Below, one piece after another: positions 1-5,617 of a stretch of 15,663 bases of DNA. The notes under the pieces are model-generated. The model worked only from the letters and a program-made list of their open reading frames with translations. It was not told the DNA's origin and did not search any database. Location of the stretch: NCBI GenBank assembly GCA_023430945.1, contig JAEYYE010000176.1:1-15663 (forward strand), in the 5' to 3' direction. The translations under genes were made by a program, and so were the position numbers. The DNA comes from Bacteroidota bacterium (lineage in GTDB: Bacteria; Bacteroidota; Bacteroidia; Flavobacteriales_F; PHOS-HE28). Each line of letters begins with the position of its first letter. Positions within the stretch are counted from its first letter, which is position 1.

Positions 1-113
1 TGCTGAACGCCATAAGGAACAAGATCATCCATCGGGTGTGCGCGGTGATCCAGCGGGGCACTCCTTACATCGGAAGAAAATACCGGCCGGCACTTGCACA
101 GGTCATAGAATAA
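1..113 (+). CDS. IS110-family transposase, C-terminal end (partial)
   Basis: The window opens inside a reading frame (first full codon at 3) that runs 36 codons to a TAA at 111-113. The visible residues read LNAIRNKIIHRVCAVIQRGT, followed by a PYIG-type tail. This matches the very C-terminus typical of IS110/IS116/IS902 transposases (N-A-I/V-R-N-K-x(4)-R-V-x-A-V-I-x-R-x-T-P-Y). These are DEDD recombinases guided by a bridge RNA made from the element's own non-coding end. Only the last segment is seen, so intactness and the IS110 versus IS1111 subgroup cannot be judged. The right end of the element should lie between here and the RAYT gene. The family call rests on a short motif. Confidence 0.75.
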   Translation, partial: LNAIRNKIIHRVCAVIQRGTPYIGRKYRPALAQVIE

Positions 114-126
114 GTCCTCAGTCGTC

Positions 127-146
127 GCCCCGCAGTACTGCGGGGC
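127..146. repeat. Perfect 20-bp palindrome after the IS110 transposase stop
   Basis: GCCCCGCAGTACTGCGGGGC equals its own reverse complement and begins 13 nt after the transposase stop. As RNA it would fold into a GC-rich hairpin. No U-tract follows, so a simple intrinsic terminator is not clearly supported; it may be an element-end structure or a dispersed palindromic repeat. The downstream text (156-184, ending in an AATCCCTAACGC-like run) holds no gene. Confidence 0.8.
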
Positions 147-257
147 TCCTCCCTCCGGGCTTTACGGTCCAATCCCTAACGCAAAATGCGTGGCCGGCCC
201 GGTGATCCGATGCTGGACCACGAATGATCGAATGTGATCAATGTGGTCGGCAAATTC

Positions 258-279
258 GGGTCGGCGATTTCGCCGACCC
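258..279. repeat. REP-like palindrome immediately after the RAYT stop
   Basis: GGGTCGGCGA and TCGCCGACCC form perfect 10-bp arms around a 2-nt spacer. The element starts 7 nt past the RAYT stop codon (transcription runs leftward). Read on the minus strand it begins CGTAGGGTCGGCGAA, the same as the start of the palindrome inside the RAYT gene at 551-579. RAYT genes are characteristically flanked by REP elements, so this is the likely REP partner; it may also act as a transcript-end hairpin. Confidence 0.75.
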
Positions 280-286
280 TACGTTA

Positions 287-856
287 TCATTTATTGAACC
301 GGTCCTTGCCCCAATTTGCGGGATTGTCACGGATGTAATCGGCGATGCGTTGATATTCACCATCATCACGAATGATGCGATCGTAATAACGCGATTGCCA
401 GATCGGCCTGCCGCGTGGCAAAAGACCTTCACGATATACCCGTCGCGAAACCGCGGCCTTGAATGTCTGCATGATGTGGCCCAATGAATTTTTGACCATG
501 ACGGCCACGGGCGGGCGGCGTGGAACATCAGACGGCGGCGGTTCGGATGCCGTAGGGTCGGCGAATTCGCCGCCCCTACCCGGTTCATTGGCCGCCACAT
601 CCGTGATCACAATGATCCCATGTACATGGTTCGGCATCACCACGAATGCATCGCACACCACCATCCGCATATGATCCGGGATCGCATCCCAACATTGTTG
701 AACGATGTTACCGATCGCATTAGGCATCATCACACCATCAACGATGTCCCCGAACAACAGGACACGATCCTGCGTGCAGATGGTGACGTAATATGCACCC
801 GCCCTTCTGTAATCGTAACCCTTCAATCGGATGTTCTTGCGGGATCGCAATTGCAT
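287..856 (-). CDS. REP-associated tyrosine transposase (RAYT, Y1/HUH family)
   Basis: A 189-residue protein of the IS200-like Y1 transposase fold. It opens with NIRLKGYDYRRAGAYYVTIC (residues 8-27), the usual N-terminal strand of this subgroup. The HUH metal-binding motif is at 77-79 in VMPNHVHGI. The C-terminal block WQSRYYDRIIRDDGEYQRI (153-171) carries candidate catalytic tyrosines, followed by ADYIRDNPANW. Such enzymes nick single-stranded REP hairpins and are thought to spread them. I chose the ATG at 856 because the RLKGYDY block usually lies just after the start and a TA..TT box (861-868) sits 4 nt upstream; an ATG-ATG further upstream (877) is possible. Residues 93-102 (GRGGEFADPT) are encoded by a REP-like palindrome, see that entry. 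The gene is otherwise intact and may be active. Confidence 0.88.
   Translation of the reverse strand: MQLRSRKNIRLKGYDYRRAGAYYVTICTQDRVLLFGDIVDGVMMPNAIGNIVQQCWDAIPDHMRMVVCDAFVVMPNHVHGIIVITDVAANEPGRGGEFADPTASEPPPSDVPRRPPVAVMVKNSLGHIMQTFKAAVSRRVYREGLLPRGRPIWQSRYYDRIIRDDGEYQRIADYIRDNPANWGKDRFNK
552..579. repeat. REP-like palindrome embedded in the RAYT coding sequence
   Basis: GTAGGGTCGGCGAA (552-565) pairs with TTCGCCGCCCCTAC (566-579), 13 of 14 positions. It shares about 24 of 26 positions with the palindrome just after the gene, in opposite orientation. It encodes residues 93-102 in the variable linker between the HUH motif and the C-terminal helix block, and keeps the frame open. Confidence 0.8.
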
Positions 857-907
857 CGTATGAAAATAGAACATCATTGCTGGACGGGTACCAGCGTGAG
901 CGATCGC

Positions 908-1021
908 AGCGGCAGCCTGCCGAAGGCGAAGCGTAGTGGAGCGCGAGCGAGGAGGCGACCGGAGGAAGCCCCCGCAGCCGCAGCTTCCACATGCTGAGAC
1001 AAGGCAGCTATAGCGAAGAGC
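908..1021. repeat. 114-bp dispersed repeat, copy A
   Basis: This region aligns with 10500-10613 at the same total length. Three boxes are conserved: box 1 at 908-926 (17 of 19 identical, AGCGGCAGCyTGCyGAAGG), box 2 at 946-978 (31 of 33 identical, starting AGCGAGGAGGCGACCG), and box 3 at 1003-1021 (about 15 of 19). The stretches between boxes differ in sequence, yet in each copy the segments flanking box 2 are complementary to each other (here 930-945 with 979-995, with bulges). It lies upstream of the RAYT gene. No coding role is apparent. Confidence 0.75.
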
Positions 1022-1023
1022 GC

Positions 1024-1061
1024 GACCTGTAGGTGCCGCAAACTTGCGGCACCTACAGGTC
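1024..1061. repeat. Long perfect hairpin (18-bp arms) between RAYT and HTTM genes
   Basis: GACCTGTAGGTGCCGCAA (1024-1041) and its exact complement at 1044-1061 flank a 2-nt loop. It sits 46 nt after the stop of the leftward HTTM gene and directly beside repeat copy A. There is no T-run on either side, so it is not a textbook terminator, though a stem this strong could still end or protect the HTTM transcript. Its arm pattern GTAGG..C.GC.AA resembles the REP-like elements at 258 and 552. Confidence 0.85.
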
Positions 1062-1107
1062 ACGCCCACATCCTCAACCACACCCCTTCGCACATCACGT
1101 ACACCCC

Positions 1108-2565
1108 TCAATGCCGGCAAGAACAAGCCTCACCATGCGGCGGCACGGGGCGGAAAAGGATGAGCTTCCGCTGCAATAGCGAGGGCGCGTCGAAGACCTC
1201 CGCGGCCAGGGGATCGGCCTCACCAGTACGCGCGGCAACTATGCGCTGCGTGTCCCCGACGTGGCGGTACACTACACGGAAATCGGCCGAGGTATCTTCC
1301 GCCGCCGCGCGCCGCAGTTCGAAGAGCGGGATCCACTCCTTCGCGCTGCAGTGGACCTGTAACGCCGGGCTCGTCGTCTCCTCCACGATGACCATCTGCT
1401 CCTGGTAGCCGGCAAGACGGAGGCCCACCGGCATGAAGAAGTGATTGGTGCTTCGCAACTCGGTGCGCAGGTTGGAGAACATGGAGAAGGAGGTCTGCGT
1501 CTTGAGCCCGAGGTAGGGAGAGAAGCCGTTGAACAACAGCAGCACAGGCACCACCACGAAGACCGGATGGCCGAAGCGGAAGACCGTATCGCCCACAGGA
1601 AAAGGCTTCACCGTCCAGAGCAGGCGCAGCCCCAGCACCACGATGGCCGCGGCGTAGAGCGTGACCGCCACGCGCATCAGGGGGCCAACGGTGGCCGCCA
1701 CCAGTGTGCGCAGTTCCTCCGGTGTGTCCGCTCCCCGCCCCCAGGCAAGTCCGGCAATGCCAATGAGGACAAGCATGGCGATCGCCAGCGGTGCATACCG
1801 AGCGGCCGGCTGCAGGGGGCGCCAGCGCGTGATGCGCTCCACGTACGGCAACGGCAGGCAGAGCGCGAAGAGCGAAAAGACCAGCGCGGTGAAGGAGGCC
1901 ACGTAAAGGTTGAGGTGGAAGACCAGCAGGCCATGGAAGAGCAGGCCGATCGCGATCGCCAGTGCGCGCGTGCGCCGGAAGATCAGCAACAGGCCGATCG
2001 CGGCTTCCGCCACGAGCGATCCGATGATGCCCGGCCATTCAACCCAGGTGCCTGTGGGGAGGAGCGGCAGGTGATCGGCCATCTCCCGGAAGAGCTGGGG
2101 ACCGCAGCTCACGGCTGGATCGAAGTAATCGGCGTTGAGCTTGTGCAGCACCGCGAAGCCATAGAGTACGATCACTCCCGCACGGATCGGTGGGGCCGCC
2201 AGTTCATCGAGCGAGCGTTCCACGGATCTACGGCGGCCGCGCACCGCGTGCACCAGCAGCGCCGTCAGCAGCGTGAGGTTCACGATGGAGGTGAAGAGGA
2301 TGTGGTTGGGCACGGCCGGCATGGCCTGCACCTTGTGCGCTGTCCATACCAGCAGGAGCAGCACCAGCCGTGGGGTGGAGCGCGGCCGTGCGAGCAGCGC
2401 TGCGGCCGCCAGCGTGGCACCGCAGCCCAGTGCGATGCCCCATGCACCATGCCCCACCCAGTGGACGGCATCGAGCAGCTCGTGCATCAGCGCGAAGGCG
2501 GCGAAGAGGGCGATGAACAGGGTGATCCGTTGATCGCGGAGCGTGTGATCGGTATCCGGGTTCAC
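1108..2565 (-). CDS. HTTM-domain integral membrane protein
   Basis: A 485-residue multi-pass membrane protein of the HTTM group (related to the membrane part of vitamin K-dependent gamma-carboxylase). Family signs are LHKLNADYFDPAVSCG (residues 140-155), LLFHGLLVFHLNLYVA (208-223) and, near the end, a SMFSNLRTE...NHFFMP block, with many hydrophobic helices over the first two thirds. I take the GTG at 2565 as start: it overlaps the stop of the upstream DCC gene as GTGA, and the reading frame upstream of it is only the shadow of that gene. HTTM proteins are frequently neighbours of, or fused to, DCC-type thiol oxidoreductases, so the two probably act together, perhaps in quinone- or disulfide-linked membrane redox chemistry; the substrate is unknown. 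Confidence 0.85.
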   Translation of the reverse strand: MNPDTDHTLRDQRITLFIALFAAFALMHELLDAVHWVGHGAWGIALGCGATLAAAALLARPRSTPRLVLLLLVWTAHKVQAMPAVPNHILFTSIVNLTLLTALLVHAVRGRRRSVERSLDELAAPPIRAGVIVLYGFAVLHKLNADYFDPAVSCGPQLFREMADHLPLLPTGTWVEWPGIIGSLVAEAAIGLLLIFRRTRALAIAIGLLFHGLLVFHLNLYVASFTALVFSLFALCLPLPYVERITRWRPLQPAARYAPLAIAMLVLIGIAGLAWGRGADTPEELRTLVAATVGPLMRVAVTLYAAAIVVLGLRLLWTVKPFPVGDTVFRFGHPVFVVVPVLLLFNGFSPYLGLKTQTSFSMFSNLRTELRSTNHFFMPVGLRLAGYQEQMVIVEETTSPALQVHCSAKEWIPLFELRRAAAEDTSADFRVVYRHVGDTQRIVAARTGEADPLAAEVFDAPSLLQRKLILFRPVPPHGEACSCRH

Positions 2566-3059
2566 GGCGAAGGGGCTTCCACCGGGTGCCGGTGCGTGAG
2601 GCCGGCCGCTGCCAGCGCGGCTGGCACATCGTTGGGATCGAGGAAGTGGGCTTTCAATTCCGGCGTGGGGATGCGGCATTCCTTCTGCCGGCCGAAGACA
2701 CGGTAGCGGTTGGCGGCGATCGCCCGGTACACCAGGTCACGCAGCACTGCAGGGATCCACCCCAGCAGCGGCCAGGCCCATTTCCACGGCGCCTTCAGCA
2801 CCCGCGTCACCCGCAGCACCGCATTGGATCGCACGCTGGCCCGGCCACCTTCCACCAGCACGATGGTGCTCATGGGCACCTCGCCCACCCTGGCTTCGTG
2901 GAGGATCGCCTTCGCGGCGTTGGACTGGAGCGGCAGGAAAAGCACCCGGCCATCCGGATCGCGGTCGATCACCCGGTTCACCCAACCATTGCAGAGGTTG
3001 CACACGCCGTCGAAGAGGACGACCAGGGGTGCGGTGTGGGTGCGGGTTTGTTTGGTCAT
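2562..3059 (-). CDS. DCC family (DUF393) thiol-disulfide oxidoreductase
   Basis: A 165-residue thioredoxin-fold protein. VLFDGVCNLCNGWVN at residues 14-28 contains the defining D-G-V-C-x-L-C motif (D17, C20, C23), and LPLQS follows at 42-46 as usual in YuxK-type proteins. The central VRSNAVLRV block and the C-terminal YRxFGRQKEC segment (about 118-128) are also typical. It is the first gene of a two-gene unit: its TGA overlaps the GTG of the HTTM gene. A promoter box lies 10 nt upstream of the ATG at 3059. The family is predicted to carry out thiol-disulfide exchange; partners and substrates here are inferred only from the HTTM neighbour. Confidence 0.9.
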   Translation of the reverse strand: MTKQTRTHTAPLVVLFDGVCNLCNGWVNRVIDRDPDGRVLFLPLQSNAAKAILHEARVGEVPMSTIVLVEGGRASVRSNAVLRVTRVLKAPWKWAWPLLGWIPAVLRDLVYRAIAANRYRVFGRQKECRIPTPELKAHFLDPNDVPAALAAAGLTHRHPVEAPSP

Positions 3060-3069
3060 CGATCTATTT

Positions 3070-3101
3070 CAAAAGTACCGCTGCCGGCTCAATGGCCACA
3101 A
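3070..3101 (-). promoter_or_regulatory. Bacteroidota-type promoter of the DCC/HTTM unit
   Basis: On the minus strand TACTTTTG (3077-3070) matches TAnnTTTG exactly, and a TTG (3101-3099) lies 21 nt upstream, in the range expected for the -33 element. The box ends 10 nt before the ATG, so the leader would be only a few bases. Confidence 0.6.
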
Positions 3102-3189
3102 CATCGATCGTGGGCATTTACAGCAAGATAATCGTAACCTACAGTAGCATTCCAATAGCGGTCCCAACCGGCAGATCCTAGGTTGCCGT

Positions 3190-3197
3190 TAACTTTG
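3190..3197 (+). promoter_or_regulatory. TAnnTTTG promoter box of the RelE/ParE-type TA module
   Basis: TAACTTTG matches the Bacteroidota -7 consensus exactly and ends 4 nt before the antitoxin ATG at 3202, so transcription would begin at or next to the start codon (leaderless mRNA). I see no clear -33 TTG at the expected distance, which lowers confidence. Confidence 0.5.
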
Positions 3198-3201
3198 TGA
3201 C

Positions 3202-3402
3202 ATGGCGAAGCGATCCGAGCTACTGGACAAGAAAAAGGTGCTGGCATCGATCCGGAGCATGCCAGATAAATTCAGCGTGGACGATATTGTTGAGCGAATG
3301 ATGCTGCTCAGCGCGATCGAAGAAGGCATGGCCGATGTGAAAGCTGGTCGCACGCTGACGCTTGATGAAGCGAAGAAGCACTTCGCGAAATGGCTGAAGT
3401 GA
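3202..3402 (+). CDS. Putative antitoxin of a RelE/ParE-type toxin-antitoxin module
   Basis: A 66-residue charged, mostly helical protein that starts MAKRSELLDKKKVLASI and ends DEAKKHFAKWLK. It has the size and make-up of the short antitoxins encoded directly before RelE/ParE toxins, including the segment LSAIEEGMADVKAGRTLTLD, in which an acidic helix is followed by a C-terminal amphipathic tail that would wrap the toxin. The gene overlaps the toxin gene by 13 nt, a strong sign of a coupled pair. It probably represses its own promoter, but I see no clear N-terminal DNA-binding fold. The role is inferred mainly from its partner. Confidence 0.75.
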   Translation: MAKRSELLDKKKVLASIRSMPDKFSVDDIVERMMLLSAIEEGMADVKAGRTLTLDEAKKHFAKWLK

Positions 3403-3701
3403 TATTCTCGGCGCGGGCGATCCGTGACATCGAATCGATATACGCGTACATCGCAAAGGATTCTGAGCGCTATGCTCAAGGTCAGATCCGGCGTATTCTC
3501 AATGCTGCGGACCTGATCGCAGCATATCCTCGTGCAGGTAAGGTCGTACGTGAGATCGGTCACCCGGCGTTGCGCGAGGTGGTGATCGGGAATTACAGGG
3601 TCATCTATCATCTGGAGAATGATGAACGTGCTGAGATCCTCGTGGTGTTCCATGGGAAGCGCCGATTCCCTTACGGGCGCCTAACAGGACGATCGAAATA
3701 A
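3390..3701 (+). CDS. RelE/ParE superfamily toxin
   Basis: A 103-residue protein with the family's layout: a beta strand (EVIFSARAIRDIESIYAYIA), two helices, then LIAAYPRAGKVVREI (residues 42-56), REVVIGNYRVIYHLE (62-76) and the final strand EILVVFHGKRRFP (81-93). The RELxxGxYRVxY-type strand and the closing H-x-x-R-x-(F/Y)-P are classic for ParE-like members, which either cut mRNA at the ribosome or poison gyrase; sequence alone does not say which. The ATG at 3390 lies inside the antitoxin gene. Intact and of normal length. Confidence 0.88.
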   Translation: MAEVIFSARAIRDIESIYAYIAKDSERYAQGQIRRILNAADLIAAYPRAGKVVREIGHPALREVVIGNYRVIYHLENDERAEILVVFHGKRRFPYGRLTGRSK

Positions 3702-3845
3702 GCGGCGACTCCTTCCACCGTGGCCTCGTTTCTTAAAAGCGTACATCCATCTTGAACATCCCCATCATGCGAATTCGGCAGTGGCGTGAATGGGACGCGC
3801 GATCGCTTCGGTGCGGGCGATGCGGGCAACTAACGACCTATTCTG

Positions 3846-4194
3846 CTACTCCACTCCTTCCGCGAGGATCATCTTCAGTTGATCGGTAAGTGGAGGCAAA
3901 TAATCCTTGAGCACGCGCCACACGATCCTCTCTTCCACCTCGAAGTAATCATGCACAAGGCGATGTCTCATGCCGATGATCTTGCGCCACTCCACATCAG
4001 GTCGTCCTGCACGAAATTCTTTGGTCGTTCGGTTTGCGGCTTCTCCAATGATCTGGATGTTGCGCAAAACCGCGTTACATGTCCTTTGGTTCTGGAGGAA
4101 TTCGTCCATTGTCATGCCCTCCGTATACCTGATCGCCCGCTTCATGGGCTTCGATCATATCAAGAAGCAATTGTGCATTGCTCCGTTCAGACAT
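3846..4194 (-). pseudogene. hepT: HepT-like RNase toxin with an N-terminal frameshift
   Basis: The open part (from ATG 4145, 99 residues) reads RYTEGMTMDEFLQNQRTCNAVLRNIQIIGEAANR and carries the HepT signature R-x4-H-x-Y (RHRLVHDY at 60-67 of that frame). The expected N-terminus lies upstream in another frame: ATG at 4194 gives MSERSNAQLLLDMIEA, then one extra C (4146, in a run of three) precedes MKRAIRYTEG. Joining them gives 115 residues, the usual HepT length, and the 4194 start overlaps the stop of the upstream MNT gene by 8 nt, as expected for this operon. HepT is an HEPN RNase held in check by the MNT antitoxin. Either the gene is broken, it is expressed from the internal ATG without its first helix, or the base is an assembly error. 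Confidence 0.85.
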
Positions 4195-4476
4195 TCTTGA
4201 TGTCCTTTAGGATGTATGGCATGTATCGATCTTTGATCGAACCACGCGTCACCAGATCGACCTTGCGCTGAACAAGTGATTCCAATTCATCGGCAAGATC
4301 AATGAAATCGATCCCGATCGACCGCTCGAATTCCACCATGATGTCCACATCACTATCCGGCCGGAAGTCATCACGCGTGGCCGAACCGAACACGGCCATA
4401 CTCTTCAGCCCGTATTTGGCGAATAGCCGCGCGCGCTCGCGACGTAGCACGCAAGTATGTCGGCGAGCGTACCCAT
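4187..4476 (-). CDS. MNT-type nucleotidyltransferase antitoxin (probable frameshift near the start)
   Basis: The main frame (from GTG 4450, 87 residues) contains the minimal nucleotidyltransferase signature GSX10DXD: VFGSATRDDFRPDSDVDI, with G22-S23 and D34/D36, and a further acidic residue in KVDLVT (D65). MNT proteins modify or bind HepT and neutralise it. The likely original start is ATG 4476: MGTLADIL in another frame, which would run into VLRRERARLFAKYGLKS after restoring one missing base near 4451. A GATATTTG box (4484-4491) lies 7 nt upstream of that ATG. With the GTG start a shortened but catalytically complete protein is still possible. The stop overlaps the HepT start. The family call is firm; the start is uncertain. 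Confidence 0.83.
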
Positions 4477-4591
4477 TGCCTTACAAATATCGGAACTCTG
4501 ATCCCGAGCGCGTTTTCAATGGTCTCATCTCTCGCCGATCGAAATCGACGATCAGGACATCGCGAAGTTGGTGAGGTGGTGTGTCATCCCG

Positions 4592-4936
4592 TCATGTTCG
4601 CCAGCCACCTTCCTTTTCCATGATCCATGAAAAGAGAAAAAAGAAGATCACAAGTGCTACTACCGCAAGTGATGCGATCAGATGCACGGTGCGGACCCCG
4701 CGCCAGAATTTGGGCCAGGCACGTCGTCTGGTGAATATCCAGAACAGCGGATAGAGGATCTGGAGCAAAATGAGGTTGAATTCGAAGTGTCCGGGCAACT
4801 CGTACCACATCTGCAGAAAACCCGGTTCGGATGGCTTTGCCTGAGTACCAAATGGGCCACGTAGGATCATGTGCAGCCACACAGCAACGATGAATATCAG
4901 GGTGAGCAGGGCTTGCAACGAGACCAGGATGCGCAT
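4592..4936 (-). CDS. Small membrane protein of unknown function
   Basis: A 114-residue protein with three predicted membrane helices: roughly residues 5-26 (SLQALLTLIFIVAVWLHMIL), 50-69 (around FEFNLILLQILYPLFWIF) and 84-107 (ending VVALVIFFFLFSWI). An Arg-rich loop (TRRRAWPKFWRG) lies between helices two and three and would face the cytoplasm. I do not recognise a family. It starts 20 nt after the stop of the VOC gene, so they are probably co-transcribed. I chose ATG 4936 because the hydrophobic protein begins there; the frame upstream is the shadow of the VOC gene. Confidence 0.7.
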   Translation of the reverse strand: MRILVSLQALLTLIFIVAVWLHMILRGPFGTQAKPSEPGFLQMWYELPGHFEFNLILLQILYPLFWIFTRRRAWPKFWRGVRTVHLIASLAVVALVIFFFLFSWIMEKEGGWRT

Positions 4937-4956
4937 GGTTGGAATGAACGAATAGA

Positions 4957-5439
4957 TCACTCCCGTCTGGCCTTCTCGATCGCCGCCACATCGATCTTGC
5001 GCATGCTCATCATGGCATCGAAGGCACGTTTGGCGGCCGCCTGATCCGGATCGGTGATGGCTTCGGTAAGCGCGATCGGTGTGATCTGCCAGGAGATCCA
5101 CCACTTGTCCTTGCACCAGCCACACATGCTTTCCTGACCGCCATTGCCTACGATCGCGTTCCAGTAGCGATCGGTCTCTTCCTGATCCACCGTGGCCACC
5201 TGGAAGGAGAAGGCCTCATTGTGTTTGAATGTTGGTCCGCCATTGAGGCCCATGCACGGAATGCCCATCACGGTAAAGAAGACGGTGATCACATCGCCTT
5301 GTTTGCCGCTCGGATAGTCACCCGGCGCTCGGTTCACGGCATCCACGGATGAATCAGGGAATACGCTGGCATAAAAGCGGGCTGCTGCCTCGGCGTCGCC
5401 GTTGTACCAAAGGCAGATCGTGTTCTTCGCGGGTTTCAT
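4957..5439 (-). CDS. VOC family protein, PhnB/3-demethylubiquinone methyltransferase-like
   Basis: A 160-residue vicinal-oxygen-chelate fold protein. It begins NTICLWYNGDAEAAARFYAS (residues 6-25), the standard opening of PhnB-like proteins, continues with GDVITVFFTVMGIPCMGLNGGP (about 48-69) and FKHNEAFSFQV, and closes with AFDAMMSMRKIDVAAIEKA, the M-x-M-x-K-I-D-x-A tail common in this group. The GGQESMCGWCKDKWWISWQITP segment is the second module's metal-site region; the exact ligands are degenerate and no enzyme activity is established for most members. It lies downstream of the ArsR-SRPBCC pair across a 178-bp gap and upstream of the small membrane protein. PhnB-like proteins are often found with SRPBCC and DUF1801 proteins, as here. 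Confidence 0.9.
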   Translation of the reverse strand: MKPAKNTICLWYNGDAEAAARFYASVFPDSSVDAVNRAPGDYPSGKQGDVITVFFTVMGIPCMGLNGGPTFKHNEAFSFQVATVDQEETDRYWNAIVGNGGQESMCGWCKDKWWISWQITPIALTEAITDPDQAAAKRAFDAMMSMRKIDVAAIEKARRE

Positions 5440-5503
5440 TTACGGGATCGGATCGTGTTGATGGGAACGTGAAGCTATGGTTCTGGAAAGCGGATCTTCT
5501 TCA

Positions 5504-5536
5504 ACGCAGAGGACCGAGACGCAGAGAACCGCAGAG
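5504..5536. repeat. Imperfect direct repeat of an ACGCAGAG motif
   Basis: ACGCAGAGGACCGAG (from 5504) is followed at once by ACGCAGAGAACCGCAG (from 5519), then another GCAGAG. It is a short 15-nt tandem duplication in the SRPBCC-VOC gap, resembling low-complexity CGCAGAG runs seen between genes in many environmental bacteria. Confidence 0.6.
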
Positions 5537-5560
5537 AGATCCAAGGAAGCGCCGTCGATA

Positions 5561-5589
5561 TGCGGAGAATAATAGTTCTATTCTCCGCA
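5561..5589. repeat. Hairpin between SRPBCC and VOC genes
   Basis: TGCGGAGAATA (5561-5571) and TATTCTCCGCA (5579-5589) are perfect 11-bp arms around a 7-nt loop. It lies 29 nt past the stop of the leftward SRPBCC gene and may terminate the ArsR-SRPBCC transcript or regulate read-through into the VOC gene; no T-run follows on the minus strand. The rest of 5440-5617 holds no gene. Confidence 0.7.
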
Positions 5590-5617
5590 CTTTCCACATG
5601 ATAAGCGGATAGAAGGA

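Noticed and set aside
224..487. Plus-strand frame starting MIECDQCGRQI, with a Cys pair resembling a zinc knuckle.
   Set aside because: It runs antisense through the RAYT gene and the REP-like palindrome, and the Cys pair has no partner pair.
1441..2706. 421-codon plus-strand frame very rich in Gln, Glu, His and Arg.
   Set aside because: It lies fully opposite the HTTM gene; its composition is what the reverse complement of membrane-protein codons gives.
3733..3775. Minus-strand text ending MGMFKMDVRF and a stop, like the C-terminus of an outer-membrane protein remnant.
   Set aside because: The similarity covers about ten residues, has no continuation upstream and could be chance; too short to call a gene fragment.
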